Shown: one piece after another, positions 60,055 to 64,000 of the stretch
Position numbering within the stretch: the stretch's first letter is position 1
Layout: the number at the start of each line of letters is the position of its first letter
Source: Caballeronia temeraria
GTDB taxonomy: Bacteria; Pseudomonadota; Gammaproteobacteria; Burkholderiales; Burkholderiaceae
Length of the DNA stretch: 64,000 bases
NCBI RefSeq assembly: GCF_001544795.2
Contig: NZ_FCOI02000003.1
Span: 186,001-250,000 of the forward strand
Direction: 5' to 3'
Notes under the pieces: model-generated
Seen by the model: only the letters and a program-made list of their open reading frames with translations
Told to the model about the DNA's origin: nothing
Databases searched by the model: none
Made by a program: the position numbers and the translations under genes

Positions 60055-61433
60055 CACGCCCTCATCCAGTCGTTCAATGCGGGCCACTCCGTGCGCGTCT
60101 GAAGCATGCCACGCGCATTCGTGATCTGGATCGCGCGCAGCCACTCTTCGAATTCCGGTGCGCGCTTCAGGCCGAGCACGTCGCGCACATAGAGCGCGTC
60201 ATGAAACGACGTGCTCTGATAATTCAGCATGACATCGTCGGCGCCGGGCACGCCCATGATGAAGTTCACGTTGGCCGCGCCGAGCAGCGTGAGCAGCGTG
60301 TCCATGTCGTCCTGATCGGCTTCCGCGTGATTCGTGTAGCACACGTCGCAACCCATCGGCACGCCGAGCAGCTTCGCGCAGAAATGATCTTCGAGTCCCG
60401 CGCGAATGATCTGCTTGCCGTCATAGAGATATTCCGGACCGATGAAGCCCACCACGGTATTCACGAGAAACGGCTCGAACTTGCGCGCAACGGCATAGGC
60501 GCGCGCTTCGCACGTCTGCTGATCGACGCCATGATGCGCATTCGCCGACAACGCGCTGCCTTGGCCCGTCTCGAAGTACATCAGGTTTTCGCCGACTGTC
60601 CCGCGTTGCAGCGACAAGCCCGCTTCATACGCTTCCTGCAACAACGCGAGCGAGATGCCGAACGATTGATTCGCCTTCTGCGTGCCCGCGATCGACTGAA
60701 ACACCAGATCGACAGGCGCGCCATTTTCGATCGCCGCGAGCGTGTTGGTCACGTGCGTGAGCACGCAGGTTTGCGTCGGCACGTCGTAGCGTTCGCGGAA
60801 TGCGTCCATCATCGCGAGCAGCTTGCCGATAGCTTGCGGCGAATCGGACGCGGGATTGATGCCGATCATCGCGTCGCCGCAGCCGTACATGAGGCCGTCG
60901 ATCATCGAAGCGGCGATGCCCTGCACATCGTCCGTCGGATGATTCGGTTGCAGCCGCACCGACATGTGTCCCGGCAATCCCACGGTGTTCCGAAAGCGCG
61001 TGACGACCGGCCGCTTCTTCGCCGCGAGAATGAGATCCTGATTGCGCATCAGCTTCGATACGGCAGCGACCATCTCCGGCGTCAGTCCTTGCGACACCGC
61101 GACGAGCGCAGCCGTATCGGTGGAATCGGCGAGCAGCCATTCTCGGAACTCGCCGACCGTGAGATGCGACACGGCGGCGAACGCCTCTTGCGAATGCTCG
61201 TCGATGATGAGGCGCGTGACTTCATCGTCTTCATACGGAATCAGTGCATCTTCGATGAACGCGCGCAACGGCACCGCCGACAACGCCAGCTTCGCCGCCG
61301 CGCGCTCTTCTTCCGTCGCGGCGGCGATGCCCGCGAGTTCGTCGCCGGAACGTCGCGGACTCGCTTTCGCCAGAAGCGTCCTCAGATCGTCGAAACGATA
61401 CGTGCGAACGCCTACGGTTTCGCTGAAACTCAT
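60054..61433 (-). CDS. eutB: Ethanolamine ammonia-lyase large subunit
   Basis: A 459-residue catalytic subunit of ethanolamine ammonia-lyase. Landmarks are NTVGLPGHMSVRLQPNHPTD, GDAMIGINPASDSPQ, VGFIGPEYLYDGKQIIRAGL and MGVPGADDVMLNYQSTSFHD, all in the expected order for the barrel that holds ethanolamine and the adenosylcobalamin cofactor. ATG 61433 overlaps the TGA of the binding-protein gene in ATGA; eutC follows with a TGATG overlap, so the set is one operon. Cobalamin supply must come from elsewhere. Confidence 0.96.
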   Translation of the reverse strand: MSFSETVGVRTYRFDDLRTLLAKASPRRSGDELAGIAAATEEERAAAKLALSAVPLRAFIEDALIPYEDDEVTRLIIDEHSQEAFAAVSHLTVGEFREWLLADSTDTAALVAVSQGLTPEMVAAVSKLMRNQDLILAAKKRPVVTRFRNTVGLPGHMSVRLQPNHPTDDVQGIAASMIDGLMYGCGDAMIGINPASDSPQAIGKLLAMMDAFRERYDVPTQTCVLTHVTNTLAAIENGAPVDLVFQSIAGTQKANQSFGISLALLQEAYEAGLSLQRGTVGENLMYFETGQGSALSANAHHGVDQQTCEARAYAVARKFEPFLVNTVVGFIGPEYLYDGKQIIRAGLEDHFCAKLLGVPMGCDVCYTNHAEADQDDMDTLLTLLGAANVNFIMGVPGADDVMLNYQSTSFHDALYVRDVLGLKRAPEFEEWLRAIQITNARGMLQTRTEWPALNDWMRA

Positions 61434-62581
61434 ACGCCGTTCCCGCCGACCGTCTTAAGGCTCTTCCATTGCCCCTGCTCCACTTCGAAGAGCGTATAGG
61501 GCGGCTTGATCAGATCGCCGTACGGATCGAACGAAATCTTGCCCGTCACGCCTTCCACATTGACCTTGGCGAGCGCATCGACGACCTTGGCGCGATCCAG
61601 CGAGTTCGCGTCGTGGACGGCCTTGATCATCGCGAGCGCGGCGTCGTAAGCGAACGGCGCATATAGTTCGACATCCTGATTGAATCGCGCTTTGTAGCGT
61701 TTGCCGAATGCCTGCGCGGAGGGCAATTTGTCGAGCGCGGGGCCGGGTTCGAGATCCTGCGTGCCGTTGCCCGACGTGCCCGCGATCTGCAGGAACGCGT
61801 TGCTCTTCAACGCGCCCGCGCCGAAAAGCTGCGTCGTCATGCCGAGCGAGCGCATCTGTTTGACGAGCATCGCGCCTTGTTCGTCGAGACCGCCGAAGAA
61901 AAGCAGATCGACGTTCTGGCTCTTCATCGTCGTGAGAATCGCGCGGAAGTCCACGGCCTTGTCGTTCGTGTATTCACGCGCGACGACCTTGCCGTTGGCA
62001 TCCTTCACGCCTTTCTCGAAGGCATCGGCGAGACCTTGCCCGAACGCGGTGCGATCGTCGATGATGCCGATGCGCTTCGGCTTCATCTGTTCCACGACGA
62101 AGCGCCCCGCCACCACGCCGCCCACGCCGTCGTGGCCCATCGTGCGGAATACGTTCTTGAAGCCTTGTTTCGTGAGTTGCGGATTCGTCGATCCGGGCGT
62201 GATCATCGCGACATTCGCCTGATGATAGACAGCCGAAGCCGGAATGCTGCATCCCGAGTTGTAATGCCCGATCATGCCGACGATGCCGCTATCCACCGCT
62301 TTCTGCGCGACCTGAATCGCGACGCGCGGATCGGCCTGATCGTCATACACTTCCAGTTCGAACTTCACGGGCTTGCCGCCCACGGTCGGATGCTTGGCGT
62401 TCTCTTCATCGATCGCGAGTTGCGCGCCGTACTGCAAGTCCTTGCCGACGCGTGCGACCGGTCCCGTCAAAGGCCCGGCGAATCCGATCTTGACGACCTC
62501 GGGATCGGCGGCCCACGACATCGGCATATACGCGGCAAGCACGCCGGCGGCAAGGCTCGAAAGCATAAAGCGGCGGGTCAT
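61430..62581 (-). CDS. Branched-chain-amino-acid-type periplasmic binding protein (LivK-like)
   Basis: A 383-residue binding protein of the Leu/Ile/Val family, with a twin-Arg or Sec signal (MTRRFMLSSLAAGVLAAYMP) and the pattern VKIGFAGPLTGPVARVGKDL, MIGHYNSGCSIPASAVYHQA, AVYDAA-like end. ATG 62581 is chosen for GGAG 8 bases upstream; 62596 and 62617 are alternatives. Permease and ATPase genes of the Liv type are not next to it. It overlaps eutB by ATGA, which suggests its ligand is ethanolamine or another small amine; this is inference. Confidence 0.9.
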   Translation of the reverse strand: MTRRFMLSSLAAGVLAAYMPMSWAADPEVVKIGFAGPLTGPVARVGKDLQYGAQLAIDEENAKHPTVGGKPVKFELEVYDDQADPRVAIQVAQKAVDSGIVGMIGHYNSGCSIPASAVYHQANVAMITPGSTNPQLTKQGFKNVFRTMGHDGVGGVVAGRFVVEQMKPKRIGIIDDRTAFGQGLADAFEKGVKDANGKVVAREYTNDKAVDFRAILTTMKSQNVDLLFFGGLDEQGAMLVKQMRSLGMTTQLFGAGALKSNAFLQIAGTSGNGTQDLEPGPALDKLPSAQAFGKRYKARFNQDVELYAPFAYDAALAMIKAVHDANSLDRAKVVDALAKVNVEGVTGKISFDPYGDLIKPPYTLFEVEQGQWKSLKTVGGNGV

Positions 62582-62675
62582 GTTCGTGCTCCACATGGTT
62601 GATGTCGCGCCAGTCATGTACGGCCCGCTCGCGGCGCGACACCGCCGGCGGGCCTGATCCGAATGCGCGTCGTGC

Positions 62676-63908
62676 TCAGTGAAAACGCGACGCGCGATAG
62701 CTCGCGAGATCGAGCGGTGGCGCGCGCCGCGCGATCAGATCGGCGACGATGCGTCCGCTCACACCCGCGAGCGTCAAACCCAGATGCTGATGCCCGAACG
62801 CATACACGACGCGCTCGCTCGCCTTCGATGCGCCGATGACCGGCACGCCATCGGGCAGCGTCGGGCGAAAGCCGAGCCATTCGCGATCGGGCGCGCCGAG
62901 CGCGGGCAACGCGCGCTTCGACGACACGGTGACGAGATCGAGCAGCGCGCGATTGCGTTCCTCGGTGAAGCCCGCGAGCTCGACCGTGCCCGCGACGCGA
63001 ATGCCATCGCTCATCGGCGTCATGTAGAAGCCGCGTTCGGCCCAGCCGCACGGCCGCGATATCAGGGCCGATGCCGATGCATACCGCACGTGATAACCGC
63101 GTTCGGTATCGAGCGGCACGCGATCGCCGCATTGATGCGCGAACTCGCGCGAACGCGCGCCCGTCGCGATGACGACATGATCGAAGCGGTGCGCGCCGCC
63201 GTTCATGCGCAGCGCGACGCCTTGCGCGCCCGGCTCGATCGCATCGACTTTCATGCGTTCGAGCCGCGCGCCGCGTGCCGCGAGCCGCTCATAAAAAGCC
63301 TGCAGAAAACCGGCGGGATCGCTGAAATGCCAGCTATCGCGAAACAGCACGCCGCGCGCGAAGATCGGCGCGAGCTGTGGTTCGAGCTCGCGGATCGCGC
63401 CGCTGTCGAGCACGTCGAAGCCGACGCCGAGTCTTTCGCGCAGTGCGAGCGAATCGCGCGACGCATCGAATGAAGCCGCGCTCGAATAGAGATACAGGCA
63501 CTCGCGCGGCTTGACGAAGCGCTTCAGGTCGTCATCGTCGAGCAAGGGCGCATAACCTTCCTGCGCACGCGATAACAACGCGGCCAACGCCGTCGCACTC
63601 GTTTCGAAATTCGCGCGACGCGAGCTCATCAGAAAGCGCGCGAGCCACGGCGCGAGTTGCGGCAGATAACTCCAGCGCAATCTGAACGGGCTGTCGTTCG
63701 ACAGCAGAAAGCGCGGGATATCGCGGAACACGGACGGATTGTTCACCGGCACGCATCCGTACGGCGCGAACGTGCCCGCGTTGCCGAACGACGCGCCCTG
63801 CGCCACGCCCGACGGATCGAACAGCGTGACGCTGTGACCGTCGCGCGTGAGCCAGGCCGCGCTCGCCATGCCGATGAACCCCGCGCCGATGATCGCTACA
63901 TTCGACAT
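62676..63908 (-). CDS. FAD-dependent D-amino-acid dehydrogenase-like oxidoreductase (DadA family)
   Basis: A 410-residue flavoprotein of the DAO superfamily. It begins SNVAIIGAGFIGMASAAWLT (GxGxxG dinucleotide motif), has TGARSREFAHQCGDRVPLDT, RPTLPDGVPVIGASKASERV and ends with the GHQHLGLTLAGVSG motif of DadA. It should oxidise an amine or D-amino acid to the keto form, passing electrons to the membrane. The start 63908 has an AGGACT site and shares bases with the stop of the gene upstream. It lies 94 bases from the binding-protein gene and probably belongs to the eut operon. Confidence 0.88.
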   Translation of the reverse strand: MSNVAIIGAGFIGMASAAWLTRDGHSVTLFDPSGVAQGASFGNAGTFAPYGCVPVNNPSVFRDIPRFLLSNDSPFRLRWSYLPQLAPWLARFLMSSRRANFETSATALAALLSRAQEGYAPLLDDDDLKRFVKPRECLYLYSSAASFDASRDSLALRERLGVGFDVLDSGAIRELEPQLAPIFARGVLFRDSWHFSDPAGFLQAFYERLAARGARLERMKVDAIEPGAQGVALRMNGGAHRFDHVVIATGARSREFAHQCGDRVPLDTERGYHVRYASASALISRPCGWAERGFYMTPMSDGIRVAGTVELAGFTEERNRALLDLVTVSSKRALPALGAPDREWLGFRPTLPDGVPVIGASKASERVVYAFGHQHLGLTLAGVSGRIVADLIARRAPPLDLASYRASRFH

Positions 63909-64000
63909 CAGTCCTGCCCCTTCCATGCGAGCTGATTGTCTTGCGACAGGAAGCCCGTCGCCGCTTCGCTTGCTTCATGACGATGATGACGCTTCGCCGC
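63908..64000 (-). CDS. Unidentified CDS, C-terminal end only (cut by window)
   Basis: The last 30 codons of a minus-strand gene enter the window, ending ...GFLSQDNQLAWKGQD and TGA, which shares its last base pair region with the ATG of the DadA-like gene (TGATG overlap). The tail is polar and does not identify a family. By position it is the gene upstream of the DadA-like gene in what is probably the same operon. Nothing more can be said from this window. Confidence 0.6.
   Translation of the reverse strand, partial: AAKRHHRHEASEAATGFLSQDNQLAWKGQD

Noticed and set aside
1..64000. tRNA, rRNA, insertion sequence or prophage genes
   Set aside because: No cloverleaf, rRNA, transposase DDE motif, integrase or phage structural gene was recognised on either strand.

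Overview
The window is high-GC, densely coded chromosomal or second-replicon DNA of a Burkholderiaceae bacterium, most like Caballeronia/Paraburkholderia. Pointers are the lineage-typical small secreted DUF4148 proteins, a DUF3331-type protein, a Burkholderia-type general porin, the ampC/ampR layout, a MarR-FUSC-DUF1656-HlyD-NodT efflux operon and many LysR regulators. I see no rRNA, tRNA, CRISPR array, insertion sequence or prophage. The species assignment is inference from gene content, not from a marker gene.

Layout. 1-4.7 kb: end of a LysR gene, then a minus-strand group of LysR regulator, aconitase-family enzyme with swapped domain order, and MFS transporter. 4.7-6.9 kb: divergent ampC beta-lactamase and ampR. 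6.9-13.1 kb: a DUF1275 membrane protein, then a MarR regulator whose -10 box lies in a palindrome and whose mRNA may be leaderless, followed by a FUSC aromatic/fusaric-acid-type efflux operon. 13.3-14.7 kb: PAP2 phosphatase and Cpo-type alpha/beta hydrolase.

15.0-23.5 kb is the least conventional part. It holds a degenerate PP2C-like protein, a decayed EAL fragment, a sigma-like protein, a cytoplasmic-looking subtilase, a vanadium-haloperoxidase-like PAP2 protein with a (GGV)12 leader, a class III nucleotide cyclase with TPR-like repeats, and a receiver-LuxR-cNMP-binding regulator. The last two look like a cyclic-nucleotide maker and a reader side by side.

23.7-33.8 kb: peptide-type ABC binding protein, DUF3331-type protein, AraC regulator, DUF4148 protein, secreted hydrolase, an HdeD-like membrane domain fused to a predicted permuted papain-like hydrolase, NYN/OST-HTH protein, SRPBCC protein, a KfrA-like coiled-coil protein with 84-bp repeats, and a second DUF4148 protein. 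34-41.6 kb: MHS transporter plus M20 peptidase with divergent LysR, VOC protein, and an adc-bdh-patatin operon of ketone-body/PHB type. 41.7-49.9 kb: hybrid histidine kinase, M48 peptidase, SDR, small hypotheticals, porin, ProQ, a small secreted protein and TetR. 50-57 kb: a metallo-beta-lactamase-fold hydrolase divergent from TetR with two matching palindromes between them, an NmrA-like protein, a SUEL-lectin-like secreted protein, a GH63-like glycosidase and an aldehyde dehydrogenase lacking its catalytic Cys, Asn and Lys. 57-64 kb: ActP/DUF485 symporter pair, then a dadA-like, livK-like, eutB, eutC operon for ethanolamine or amine use.

Most genes are ordinary. The strongest candidates for something undescribed are the 15-23.5 kb signalling/protease/peroxidase-like neighbourhood and the inactivated-looking aldehyde dehydrogenase. 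All family calls are by eye from motifs; no database search was run.
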